Below are positions 7,920 to 15,276 of a stretch of DNA of 33,967 nt, piece by piece (the stretch's first letter is position 1; each line of letters begins with the position of its first letter). The translations under genes were made by a program, and so were the position numbers. A model generated the notes under the pieces. It was not told the origin of the DNA, did no database searches, and was given only the letters and a program-made list of their open reading frames with translations. The stretch is taken from the NCBI GenBank assembly GCA_900768135.1, contig CAAGBT010000047.1:1-33967 (forward strand). The letters are read 5' to 3'. This DNA comes from an uncultured Oscillospiraceae bacterium. GTDB lineage: Bacteria > Bacillota > Clostridia > Oscillospirales > Oscillospiraceae.

Positions 7920-7956
7920 AGAGGGAGGACGGCGAGCTGCCGTCCTCCCTCTCTTT
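7920..7956 (+). terminator. Terminator after the GT2 gene
   Basis: AGAGGGAGGACGGC / GCCGTCCTCCCTCT, a 14-bp perfect stem with loop GAGCT, followed by CTTTG. Confidence 0.88.
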
Positions 7957-7979
7957 GCGTTCTTTTTGCGCGGAAGCAC

Positions 7980-8009
7980 TTGCCAAAAGCTGCCGGGATA
8001 TGATATCCT
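7980..8009 (+). promoter_or_regulatory. Promoter of the MATE gene with dyad on an extended -10
   Basis: -35 TTGCCA (7980-7985), 18-bp spacer, extended -10 TGATATCCT (-10 TATCCT 8004-8009). The inverted repeat GGATAT-g-ATATCC (7996-8008) covers the -10 and would suit a repressor. A GC-rich hairpin GCGCG...CGCGC follows in the leader (about 8017-8043). Confidence 0.6.
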
Positions 8010-8074
8010 GTTTTCAGCGCGGGGGTATGAGCAGCCCTCGCGCAGCTTAAATGATGAAAAAAGGATGTGTTATT

Positions 8075-9427
8075 TTGTTGCTCTCAGGGAAAAGTCTGAA
8101 ACATGACTTTGTCCGTTTTGCTTCCGCAACGATGGTGTCGCAGCTGGTGTTTTCGCTCTATTCGATGGTGGACGGCCTGATGGTCTCCATCGGCGTGAAC
8201 GAGTATGCCATGAGCGCGGTCAACCTGGCCATTCCGTTTACCAACGCGCTTTTTTCCGTTGCGGTCCTTTTCGCTGTCGGCTCGTCCACGCTCATTGCCA
8301 TTTACCTTGCCCAGCAGAAGCGGCAGGAGGCGGATACGCTGTTTTCGCAGAATTTCGTTACGCTGCTTGTCATCGGCGCGCTTGCAACGGCGCTGGTGCT
8401 GCTGTTCCTTGAGCCGTTTGCGCGGCTTTTGGGTGCGGACGAGGTCACGCTGGACTATGTGAAGCAGTATCTGCTCGGCATTGCGCCGTTCAGCGTCTGC
8501 TATCTTGTGTCTTATAATCTCGAGGTCCTTGTCAAGACCGACGGATACCCGCGCTATGCGCTTTTTACCGTGATAGCAGGCTGCCTGACGAACTGCGTGC
8601 TGGATTACGTTGCGATCTTTCTGCTGGATATGGGCGTGTTCGGCGCGGCGGTCGCCACGGGCATTTCCCAGCTCGTCACCTGCCTTTCCTACTTTGCCCA
8701 TTTTTTCAGCCGGAAGTGTACCTTCCGCCTGCGGAGGTTCCGTCTGGATCCGCGCCTGTATGCGCGCGTGATCCCCATCGGTCTTGCCGACGGCGTGACG
8801 GAGCTATGCACGGGGCTGATGATCTTCCTCTTCAACCGCACGGCCCTTCGCTGCATCGGCACAGACGGCGTTGTCACCTACACGGTCATCGCCTACGTCA
8901 CCACCATCATCATCAATCTCATGGTCGGCGTGTCGCAGGGCGCGCAGCCGCTCGTCAGCTATCATTACGGCAAGGGGGAGCATCGCGCCTGCGAAACGCT
9001 GCTGCGCTATGCGCTGACCACCGTGTGCATCCTTGCGCCGGTGCTGTTCGCAGGATTGTTCCTTTTTGCGCCGCAGCTTGTGCGCGCGTACCTCTCCCAT
9101 GCCGGCGATGCGCTTGTGGAATATTCCGTTGGGGCGTTCCGGCGGTACAGCGTTTCCTACCTGATCCTCGGCTTCAACGTTGTTGCCGGCGGCTATCTGA
9201 CCGCGGTTGAGCGGCCTGTTCCCGCGCTGTGCATATCCGTTGGGCGCGGGCTTGCGCTGCAAAGCGCCGTGCTGCTGGCGCTTGCCGCGCTCTTCGGCGG
9301 CGACGCGCTGTGGAATACGCCCATTATTTCTGAAACGCTGTGCCTTGCGCTGTCTCTTCTGTTCCTGTGCCGCTGCCGCCGCGCCGCTTTGCCGGAAGCG
9401 CGGGAGGGACGCCGCGCGGAAGATTGA
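8075..9427 (+). CDS. MATE family multidrug/Na+ (H+) antiporter
   Basis: About 450 residues with twelve hydrophobic segments in two similar halves, typical of the MepA/NorM-like MATE exporters: FVRFASATMVSQLVFSLYSMVDGLMVS opens the first half and RVIPIGLADGVTELCTGLMIFLFN opens the second. The frame is open from ATG 8051, but that ATG has no SD, whereas AAAAAAGGA ends 9 nt before the TTG at 8075, so TTG is preferred. The family exports cationic drugs or metabolites across the membrane. The gene is monocistronic, with a repressor-ready promoter and a strong terminator. The substrate is unknown. Confidence 0.88.
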   Translation: MLLSGKSLKHDFVRFASATMVSQLVFSLYSMVDGLMVSIGVNEYAMSAVNLAIPFTNALFSVAVLFAVGSSTLIAIYLAQQKRQEADTLFSQNFVTLLVIGALATALVLLFLEPFARLLGADEVTLDYVKQYLLGIAPFSVCYLVSYNLEVLVKTDGYPRYALFTVIAGCLTNCVLDYVAIFLLDMGVFGAAVATGISQLVTCLSYFAHFFSRKCTFRLRRFRLDPRLYARVIPIGLADGVTELCTGLMIFLFNRTALRCIGTDGVVTYTVIAYVTTIIINLMVGVSQGAQPLVSYHYGKGEHRACETLLRYALTTVCILAPVLFAGLFLFAPQLVRAYLSHAGDALVEYSVGAFRRYSVSYLILGFNVVAGGYLTAVERPVPALCISVGRGLALQSAVLLALAALFGGDALWNTPIISETLCLALSLLFLCRCRRAALPEAREGRRAED

Positions 9428-9447
9428 CGCAGGATGGGAAGTTTTGC

Positions 9448-9490
9448 AAAAAACAGGAGAGCTGCCCGAAGGCGGCTCTCCTGTTTTTTT
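9448..9490 (+). terminator. Bidirectional terminator between MATE and zinc-ribbon genes
   Basis: AAAAAACAGGAGAGC and GCTCTCCTGTTTTTT form a 15-bp stem flanked by A and T runs. It lies 20 nt past the MATE stop and 9 nt past the stop of the converging gene, so it can serve both. Confidence 0.93.
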
Positions 9491-9498
9491 GCCGGTGA

Positions 9499-10290
9499 TT
9501 AAAGATTGGTAGTTTCCTGCGCAGGCGCAGCCTCTGCCGGTGTTCCGCAGTAGGGGCAGAACTTTGAGCCGGGCTGCAGCTCTTTTCCGCAGCCGCTGCA
9601 CTTGGGAGTGGTCGGCAGCTTCGCGCCGCAGGAGGGGCAGAAGGCTGCGTTGCGGTCGCTGCACACCGTGCCGCAGGACGGGCAGGTGCGCTGCACGGCG
9701 GCGCTCCTGCTGCGCAGGGTGTCGGCGGCGTTGGTCACGGATGCGCCAACGCTCTGCACGCTCCGATCCAGCGAAGCAAACGCCGCGTCGGGAACCTTCT
9801 TGCAGACGATGATGCCCGCAACGCTCAGAATGAGGATGAGGACAGGCGCGGCCTGAAGCTTGAGCAGATCTGTGACCCAGCCATCCGTCTTCGCGTTGAC
9901 GACGGCGTTGGCGATGGCAACGAACAGGACGACCAGCAGAGCGAGCGCACCGGCCGCAATGAAGCCGAGCGTGTTGATCTTGGAAGCGCCCTTGTAGGAG
10001 GCGAAGATGCTGCGGCCGGTAACAAAAAGCCCGTAGAAGGAAAACGCCAGCAGCGCATAGATCAGAACCGGAATAAAGCGCAGCAGGAACACGCCGAAGC
10101 CGGACAGATCGAACTCATAGGCAAGATCGGCAAGATTGCCCGACAGGCGACCAATCTGCCACAGGCTTGCACTGTCTGCATAGTAGAAGTTAAGGCCGAT
10201 CCATGCGGGGAACAGCAGACAGATCGCAATGATCAGCACAAAAAGTGCGGAGATTGCAGTTTTCGCGGTCAGCTTATTGTTCTGGTTCAT
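9499..10290 (-). CDS. Four-TM membrane protein with two C-terminal zinc ribbons
   Basis: 263 residues; ATG 10290 is chosen because AGGGAGGGA precedes it, although the frame is open to 10356. Hydrophobic segments lie near residues 10-34, 66-92, 105-131 and 147-163. The C-terminal cytosolic region has two CxxC-CxxC zinc ribbons: Cys203/206 with Cys218/221, and Cys231/234 with Cys245/248. A Gln/Ala/Thr-rich tail ends in TTNL. Zinc-ribbon membrane proteins of this architecture are common next to envelope-stress genes in Bacillota but their function is not established. It is separated from the neighbouring LemA/DUF3137 operon by its own promoter (10487-10515) and has a long leader. No enzymatic motif is visible. 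Confidence 0.85.
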   Translation of the reverse strand: MNQNNKLTAKTAISALFVLIIAICLLFPAWIGLNFYYADSASLWQIGRLSGNLADLAYEFDLSGFGVFLLRFIPVLIYALLAFSFYGLFVTGRSIFASYKGASKINTLGFIAAGALALLVVLFVAIANAVVNAKTDGWVTDLLKLQAAPVLILILSVAGIIVCKKVPDAAFASLDRSVQSVGASVTNAADTLRSRSAAVQRTCPSCGTVCSDRNAAFCPSCGAKLPTTPKCSGCGKELQPGSKFCPYCGTPAEAAPAQETTNL

Positions 10291-10486
10291 CAATAGTCCC
10301 TCCCTGCGAGGAAAAGTGCGGTGATTGGTTTCATAAGCGATTTCCTCCATCCCCAAATAGTGGTTTCCAATGCAAAAAACAAAATGCTGCGTTTAAAACG
10401 CACGCGCCGCAGGAACACGCCGCCTTCAGGGCGTATCGGCAGGCATTGCAGCGTTGTAAAGCACAGCATCCTGTCCTTCTGGAATC

Positions 10487-10515
10487 AGTATAACAATATT
10501 AAGAGATAATATCAA
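10487..10515 (-). promoter_or_regulatory. Promoter of the zinc-ribbon membrane protein gene
   Basis: On the minus strand: -35 TTGATA (10510-10515), 17-bp spacer, -10 TATACT (10487-10492). Transcription should start near 10480, leaving about 190 nt of leader before ATG 10290. The leader carries the dyad TGCGTTTAAAACGCA (10388-10402) and a CGCC/GGCG hairpin. I recognise no known riboswitch in it. Confidence 0.8.
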
Positions 10516-10703
10516 GTCTTTTTACCGAAATGCGCTGAAATGTCTCCGCCGCAGAGCTGCGGAAGACCGATCGTCCGCTCCAGCGCCTTGATGGCGGCCT
10601 GGTGGCTTGCCGCGCCCCCGTTGGAGGCGCAGTATCCCGTCAGAACAATGGGGCGGATGCTCAGCTCGAAAAGATCATACAGGCGGCTGATTCTGCACTG
10701 CAT
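10512..10703 (-). pseudogene. Possible gene remnant or short ORF at the end of the LemA operon
   Basis: A 63-codon frame from ATG 10703 (or TTG 10709) to TGA 10512, overlapping the end of the small membrane protein gene by about 30 nt. It reads DLFELSIRPIVLTGYCASNG..., then HQAAIKALERTIGLPQLCGG, and ends SAHFGKKT. Third-position GC looks coding-like and the sequence resembles the C-terminal end of a globular protein, but there is no SD and the family is not recognised. The stop is embedded in the -35 of the next promoter. CCGCAG/CTGCGG and GCGCC/GGCGC hairpins lie within it, so a 3' UTR or structured RNA is also possible. Confidence 0.25.
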
Positions 10704-10872
10704 CCACAAACAGAAGCGTCAGTCCGATGTAGACAGCGCAGGCCAGCGCGGCCAGTGAAAGCAGCACGACGCAGGCTGTGTGCAGCGCCCTTCTCTGCCG
10801 CAGGCCGCGCGCGGAAAGGACGATCCCTGCCACAGCCAGCACCAGCAGCACGATTGCGACCCAAAGCCTCAT
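10675..10872 (-). CDS. Small two-TM membrane protein
   Basis: 65 residues with two hydrophobic segments: 2-22 (RLWVAIVLLVLAVAGIVLS) and about 31-55 (HTACVVLLSLAALACAVYIG), joined by an Arg-rich turn. The start ATG overlaps the stop of the upstream DUF3137 gene (ATGA), which supports translation as part of that operon. No family recognised. It may be an accessory subunit of the LemA/DUF3137 membrane proteins; that is inference from position only. Confidence 0.7.
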   Translation of the reverse strand: MRLWVAIVLLVLAVAGIVLSARGLRQRRALHTACVVLLSLAALACAVYIGLTLLFVDAVQNQPPV

Positions 10873-11783
10873 GCGTTCGCCTCCTTCTTGTAAAGCGAGC
10901 TTTCCAGGCGCAGCGCGTCGATGATATCCGTGAACCAGTGCAGCTCGCCGAGAAACTTCTGCCGCAGGCGTTCCACGTTCGCCTCGCTCCTGCCGAACTC
11001 GAAAAAGTCGCGGCCGGTCTTGACGGCAATGTGCAGTCTGCCGCCGCGCAGGAACGCCATGTAGACCTCGCCGCCGGCCTTGCCCGCCGCGCTGAGGATG
11101 TACTCCATCATGTGCGGGGTGAGAAGGTAGTACGCCTCCTGCGCATCCTGTGCGGTGACGAGGAAGCGGTCGTTGAAGGCCGTGTTCTCCATCTCCACGC
11201 TGTCGTTCTTACGCTGTCTGCGCAGCGCCTTTGCGTTTGCGGACAGATGCACCTCGCCGGAGAGCTGCTTGCCGAAGTCGCATATGAGCCACTGCCCCAT
11301 AAAGACCTTCTGCTCATCGTCCTTCCACTGCTGCATCTCCTCATCGTAATGCGACACCACATGGTAAAGCTCCACGTCGCTCAGCTCCACGTTCAGGCCC
11401 TTATAGGCGCCCTTGATATAGTCGCTGCCGCGGACGCTGTCATACTCGAAGGGGAATACCATGCCCGCGTCCTTCACCTGCGCGCTGGGGATGCGCCCGA
11501 AGGCGTTGTACTCCACATTCTCGAACACCTCGTTCAGCACGCCGCTGACGATGTTTTCGCTCAGCAGCTTCTTGACCGTTTGGGTGCGCTTGCTCATCTG
11601 GTAGCCGAATACAAACGTAAGCACCAGCACGGGAATGGCGAGCGGAATAAGGCCAAAGGCAAAGAGCGCCATTGCCGCTACGGCGAAGCCGTAGGTCAGG
11701 ATCTTAAAGAGCGTGATCGAGCTGCGCTGGCTGATCAGCGCAGCCTCCAGCTGTTCATTGCTCATATTCTGCTTTTCCTCCAT
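10869..11783 (-). CDS. DUF3137 family membrane protein (copy A)
   Basis: 304 residues. Residues about 23-62 form a tight two-helix membrane hairpin, followed by a basic boundary (SKRTQTVKK). A long cytosolic domain follows, with the DUF3137-like block YKGLNVELSDVELYHVVSHY and then VFMGQWLICDFGKQLSG. DUF3137 proteins are widely found beside LemA in Bacillota and Mollicutes; their biochemical role is not known. SD GAGAGGGA precedes ATG 11783, which is 17 nt after the lemA stop. A second family member (12322-13287) lies on the other side of lemA and shares the W(K/M)-x-F-x-G block, so the operon carries two diverged copies. Confidence 0.82.
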   Translation of the reverse strand: MEEKQNMSNEQLEAALISQRSSITLFKILTYGFAVAAMALFAFGLIPLAIPVLVLTFVFGYQMSKRTQTVKKLLSENIVSGVLNEVFENVEYNAFGRIPSAQVKDAGMVFPFEYDSVRGSDYIKGAYKGLNVELSDVELYHVVSHYDEEMQQWKDDEQKVFMGQWLICDFGKQLSGEVHLSANAKALRRQRKNDSVEMENTAFNDRFLVTAQDAQEAYYLLTPHMMEYILSAAGKAGGEVYMAFLRGGRLHIAVKTGRDFFEFGRSEANVERLRQKFLGELHWFTDIIDALRLESSLYKKEANA

Positions 11784-11800
11784 AATAGTCCCTCTCTTTC

Positions 11801-12325
11801 TCAGAACGTCATTTTCACATCTTCGCGCTTATGCTCCTCCGCGGCAAAGAATCCCTTCGGCTGCCGCCCACCGGCCAGCAGCTTTGCCGGGAACATGGCG
11901 ATCGCCGTGTTATAGGCGGTCACGCTGGTGTTATACAGCCGCCGCGCCGCCTGTAGATGCTCCTCGGCGTCACGGATGCCGCGCTGGAGCTCAACGAACA
12001 CCTCGCTCGAGCGAAGCTCGGGATAACCCTCCGCCACGGCGAAGAGCCTGCCGCTCAGGGCGTCCATCTGCTGCTGGGCGTCGTTCAGCTCCGCAACGCT
12101 CATGCCGCGGCGCAGCGCGATGACCTTTTCAAAAAGTCCGGTCTCATGCGCCATGTAGCCCTTGGCGGTGTCGAGCATTTTGGTGAGCATATCGTAGCGC
12201 TTGCTCAGCGCCACCTCCACGCCGGAGAGTCCCTCCTGCACGCGGATCTCCTTTTTCTTGAAGCCGTTGGTGGTGCTGATGCACCAAAAGGCGATCAGCA
12301 CAAGAACGATCAGAATGATGATCAT
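11801..12325 (-). CDS. lemA: LemA family protein
   Basis: 174 residues from ATG 12325 (SD GGAAGG); longer in-frame starts lie inside the upstream gene and lack sense. Residues 2-17 are a single N-terminal membrane anchor. The rest is a helical bundle with the family landmarks: GLSGVEVALSKRYDMLTKML near 33-52, YPELRSS, and the closing YNTAIAMFPAKLLA followed by GFF and DVKMTF. LemA proteins are membrane-anchored helical proteins of unsettled function, often linked to envelope or proteolysis modules. The ATG overlaps the TGA of the upstream DUF3137 gene (ATGA), so the two are translationally coupled. Confidence 0.92.
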   Translation of the reverse strand: MIIILIVLVLIAFWCISTTNGFKKKEIRVQEGLSGVEVALSKRYDMLTKMLDTAKGYMAHETGLFEKVIALRRGMSVAELNDAQQQMDALSGRLFAVAEGYPELRSSEVFVELQRGIRDAEEHLQAARRLYNTSVTAYNTAIAMFPAKLLAGGRQPKGFFAAEEHKREDVKMTF

Positions 12326-13287
12326 AATAGTTTTCCTTCCTTTCTCAGTCCCGCGCCGGTCAGAGCGGGGCTTTCCGTTATCAGATCCAGCAGATTGCCC
12401 ATACCGGTCAGCGAGGCGGTGAACCACTTGCGGATGCCGTCGATGTCCCGCAGATCCAGCCACTCCGGAACGCTCGCAAACACATACTGGGTGTTCAGCG
12501 CCAGCGCCAGATCGCCGTCACGGAGGATAAGACCGCACAGCTTGGAGGTGCGGGAAGTAGTTTCCAGTTTCTTTACCAGCTCACGGAGCTGCGGCGTGAC
12601 CTGATCGTCCACCTCCTGCCCGCTCGCCGTGTGAGCGGCAAAGTGCTTCCGGAAGGCGGCGGGGTCGGTGATGTCGTCCTTCTTCCGCTCCTGGAACATA
12701 TCGTTCAGTGTGATGTCCAGCGCCGGATCGCAGATGTCCTTGCACCGGACCACGATGCCGCGGAACAGCGTCTCGGTCCGGGTCATCCAGTTGTCGTTGT
12801 CGGGGCCGGACTTTTCCTCCACGGTGCGGCACAGCTCTACATTGGCCGCGGAGAACCGCATCCCTTTGTACTCACCTTCGTGGAAGTCCGTCACGGTACA
12901 CTCCGTAAAGGCTACCGCCGACAGCTTTGCCGCCGCCAGGTACCCCCAGTCGATGAGCAGCGTGGCCGGCTCCGGCTCCGGGCCGAAGGCCTTCGTCAGC
13001 TCTGTGCGGAAGAAGCTGCCCAACTGCTGCTGCATCAGAGCCTTTTTCTTCTTCTGGGCGGGCTTTGCCACCAGCAGGAACAGCGCCACACCGGGGAACG
13101 CCAACGCGCAGACCAGAAGGGGGTCGCGCCGTATAAACATTGTGATACACGCGGCGATCACCAGAATAACGCCCAGCAATATGCTGATGTCCTCCGTTCT
13201 CTGATAGCTTCCCAGCTTCTTTGATAGCTCCGCGTCCGTCATCCGCTCAACGCCCACCGCGTCAAAGTCATTGCGCTTCTTTCGCAT
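12322..13287 (-). CDS. DUF3137-like membrane protein (copy B)
   Basis: 321 residues. Hydrophobic segments near 34-51 and 55-74 form a membrane hairpin ending in KPAQKKKKA. The cytosolic part has EYKGMRFSAANVELCRTVEE, then a W followed by TETLFRGIVVRCKDI, aligning with the same block of copy A (W...VFMGQWLICDF). The C-terminal third is unique and includes LCGLILRDGDLALALNTQYV. SD AAGGAGGGA precedes ATG 13287, 12 nt after the upstream lipoprotein stop. Its stop overlaps the lemA start. Likely partner of LemA and copy A; function unknown. Confidence 0.75.
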   Translation of the reverse strand: MRKKRNDFDAVGVERMTDAELSKKLGSYQRTEDISILLGVILVIAACITMFIRRDPLLVCALAFPGVALFLLVAKPAQKKKKALMQQQLGSFFRTELTKAFGPEPEPATLLIDWGYLAAAKLSAVAFTECTVTDFHEGEYKGMRFSAANVELCRTVEEKSGPDNDNWMTRTETLFRGIVVRCKDICDPALDITLNDMFQERKKDDITDPAAFRKHFAAHTASGQEVDDQVTPQLRELVKKLETTSRTSKLCGLILRDGDLALALNTQYVFASVPEWLDLRDIDGIRKWFTASLTGMGNLLDLITESPALTGAGLRKEGKLL

Positions 13288-13299
13288 AGCCGTCCCTCC

Positions 13300-14391
13300 T
13301 TAGTAGCAAAGGCTGAAGTAGAGGCTGCTGTACGGATCCAGCGTGTCGATATTCAGAACGTCCGCCTCGGGCGCGATGCTGCTGAGCTGCATACGCTTGG
13401 CGCTGTCCTTATAATTATCCGGCTGCGCCTCGGCGGCAAAGATCAGGCCGCCGTAATCCTCCGGGAGATAGACGACATAGCTCTTGGTCAGCACCTGCGC
13501 CCAGTCGCCCACGTTGTACTGCCAGTCGGTCGAGTAGGCAAATTCAATGAGGTAGCTGTTCCCCTGCCAGCTGACGGTGTGGAGATAATAGTTATCGCCG
13601 CGCTGGCTGTTGCCGTAGGCCGTTGCGGTGGTGAGCCACATGCCGGTGTAGAAGTCGTACAGCTCACTGTCGGTATTGGTGATGTATTGCCCGGCGAAAT
13701 ACGGAATGGCATCCTCCGGGATATAGCAGATGGCGTCGAAGTGCAGCTCGCGGATGCCATCGTGGGTCTGGTCGTAGTTCTTCGTGATCTCCCAATAGCA
13801 GTCGCCGGTGCTGTAGCCGTCGCCAAGGCCGGAGTAGCTGCAAACGCCGTTCTCAAGCAGAAACGTCCCCAGCTCCGCGGCGGCGTTGATCTCCAGACCG
13901 TTTCGCGTGAAGTAGGGTTCGCTGGACTGAAAGCCCTCCGCCGGGAAAAAGGAGCCGCCGCTGACCGTGACGGTGGAGAGATCCTCCCGGAACACATAGC
14001 GCTCCACGGGATCCCAGATCCAGATCAGCTCCGTCGAGTCGCCGTTTTCGTGGATGAAGCTCACCAGCACGTCGCTCCCGCCGTCGCCGTCGATATCGTT
14101 GAAGGAAATGGCGTTGAACGCCTGCTCCGCATCGGGAATGTTCATGGGAAACAGCACGCTGTCAAACAGTACCTGCTCGGGAAGATCCCGGTAGAACGCG
14201 GCGCTGCTCTCGCTCACCGTGACCAGCACATCCACGCTCTCGCCGTCATGGGTGATGACACCGCTGCCTGCGACCACGCCGCTTACGCGCCAGTCGTCCC
14301 CGACCACATCGCCGGAGCCGCCGCAGGCAGCAAGGCTCAGACAGAGCGCGAGCGCCAGCAGCATCGCAAAGAATCTCTGGGTGGTATTCAT
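13300..14391 (-). CDS. Secreted lipoprotein of unknown function
   Basis: 363 residues. Type II signal peptide with lipobox LAAC (Cys23), so the protein is anchored on the outer face of the membrane. After an acidic linker comes a beta-rich region containing FNDIDGDGGSDVLVSF, which looks like an FG-GAP/VCBS-type Ca-binding repeat, then HENGDSTELIWIWDPVERYV. The C-terminal half is rich in Tyr, Asp and Trp. The DNA of its signal peptide shares a 27-nt identical stretch (14317-14343) with that of the lipoprotein at 15277-16029. SD AAAGGGGAAG precedes ATG 14391. It sits 12 nt upstream of the DUF3137 copy B start, in the same operon. Confidence 0.8.
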   Translation of the reverse strand: MNTTQRFFAMLLALALCLSLAACGGSGDVVGDDWRVSGVVAGSGVITHDGESVDVLVTVSESSAAFYRDLPEQVLFDSVLFPMNIPDAEQAFNAISFNDIDGDGGSDVLVSFIHENGDSTELIWIWDPVERYVFREDLSTVTVSGGSFFPAEGFQSSEPYFTRNGLEINAAAELGTFLLENGVCSYSGLGDGYSTGDCYWEITKNYDQTHDGIRELHFDAICYIPEDAIPYFAGQYITNTDSELYDFYTGMWLTTATAYGNSQRGDNYYLHTVSWQGNSYLIEFAYSTDWQYNVGDWAQVLTKSYVVYLPEDYGGLIFAAEAQPDNYKDSAKRMQLSSIAPEADVLNIDTLDPYSSLYFSLCY

Positions 14392-14412
14392 AGCGCTTCC
14401 CCTTTCAGACGC

Positions 14413-15195
14413 TTATTCCATGCGCTCGTAATAGTCGTCCTCGCCGCCCCACATCATCACATCGGTCTCAAAGACGTACATGCGGTAGGAAACATCGCTG
14501 TAAAGCGAGGATTCGGCGTAGAATGTGTTTGCCTCGTCCGCCGTCTCGATCCAGCCGGAATCGACCTCGGCATTCTCCGCGCCGGACGCGCGCTGGTAGA
14601 GCGACCAGCCGCCGTTGTCATCGATGACGATAAAGCTGTCGGAGGCGAGGTCGCCGTCGTAGTACCAGATGCCTGCAAGCGAGGAGACGTCATAGCTGTC
14701 GTAATTGCCGTCATCGCCGTCATCGCCGTTCGCGTCATCCTCGGTATAGCCGCCCGCACTGCCGCTGCCGTCTTCATCGAACCAGAGGGATTCCATGCCG
14801 TCTGCAAAATTGAAGTAGCCGTAGGTGGAGATGTAGAGCCGGCCGCCGTCCTCCAGCGCAAAGCGGCCGCCGGAGCCGTCCTGGTTATTGTAGGCGTAGA
14901 TGCTCTCCCACTCCGGCTCGTATTGCAGATAGCCATCGGCAACCACATCGTTGCCGATGCAGAGCGACCAGCTGCCGTCTGCCGCGATCTCAAGGTAGTC
15001 GTATTCGTTGTTTACCTCGGCCAGCCAGATGCCCTCATATACGCTGAAGTCGCCGTCCGCCGCGTCCTCGCTGATCGGCTCGCCGCCGCCCAGCCCGTCG
15101 TCCGGGTCGTCCGGCGCTGCTTCCTCACCGCCGCAGGCCGTGCAGAAAAGGCACAGCGCCAGCACGGTCAAAAGATATGCGATCCTTCTTTTCAT
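14413..15195 (-). CDS. Secreted lipoprotein with two similar domains (paralogue 1)
   Basis: 260 residues. Signal peptide with a slightly atypical lipobox FCTAC (Cys21), then an acidic Asp/Glu/Pro linker. Two similar beta-rich modules follow: YEGIWLAEVNNEYDYLEIAA, then DGSWSL (about residues 53-80), and LAGIWYYDGDLASDSFIVID, then NGGWSL (about 165-195). They are separated by a very acidic Asp/Gly/Asn spacer. The second module ends Y-DVSYRMYV...MMWGGEDDYYERME and aligns with the end of the neighbouring lipoprotein (DVAYEF...LRWGGEFEFYQKM). The G-x-W start and D/NG-x-W repeats recall small lipocalin-like barrels; that fold is inference. SD AGGAGGAGAG precedes ATG 15195. Confidence 0.8.
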   Translation of the reverse strand: MKRRIAYLLTVLALCLFCTACGGEEAAPDDPDDGLGGGEPISEDAADGDFSVYEGIWLAEVNNEYDYLEIAADGSWSLCIGNDVVADGYLQYEPEWESIYAYNNQDGSGGRFALEDGGRLYISTYGYFNFADGMESLWFDEDGSGSAGGYTEDDANGDDGDDGNYDSYDVSSLAGIWYYDGDLASDSFIVIDDNGGWSLYQRASGAENAEVDSGWIETADEANTFYAESSLYSDVSYRMYVFETDVMMWGGEDDYYERME

Positions 15196-15276
15196 GTCGA
15201 TCTCTCCTCCTGATTTCTCATTCCTCGCCGCCCTGGGCGGAAAGCCCTTTCATCGCCGTTTTTCTTCTTGCGGCGG

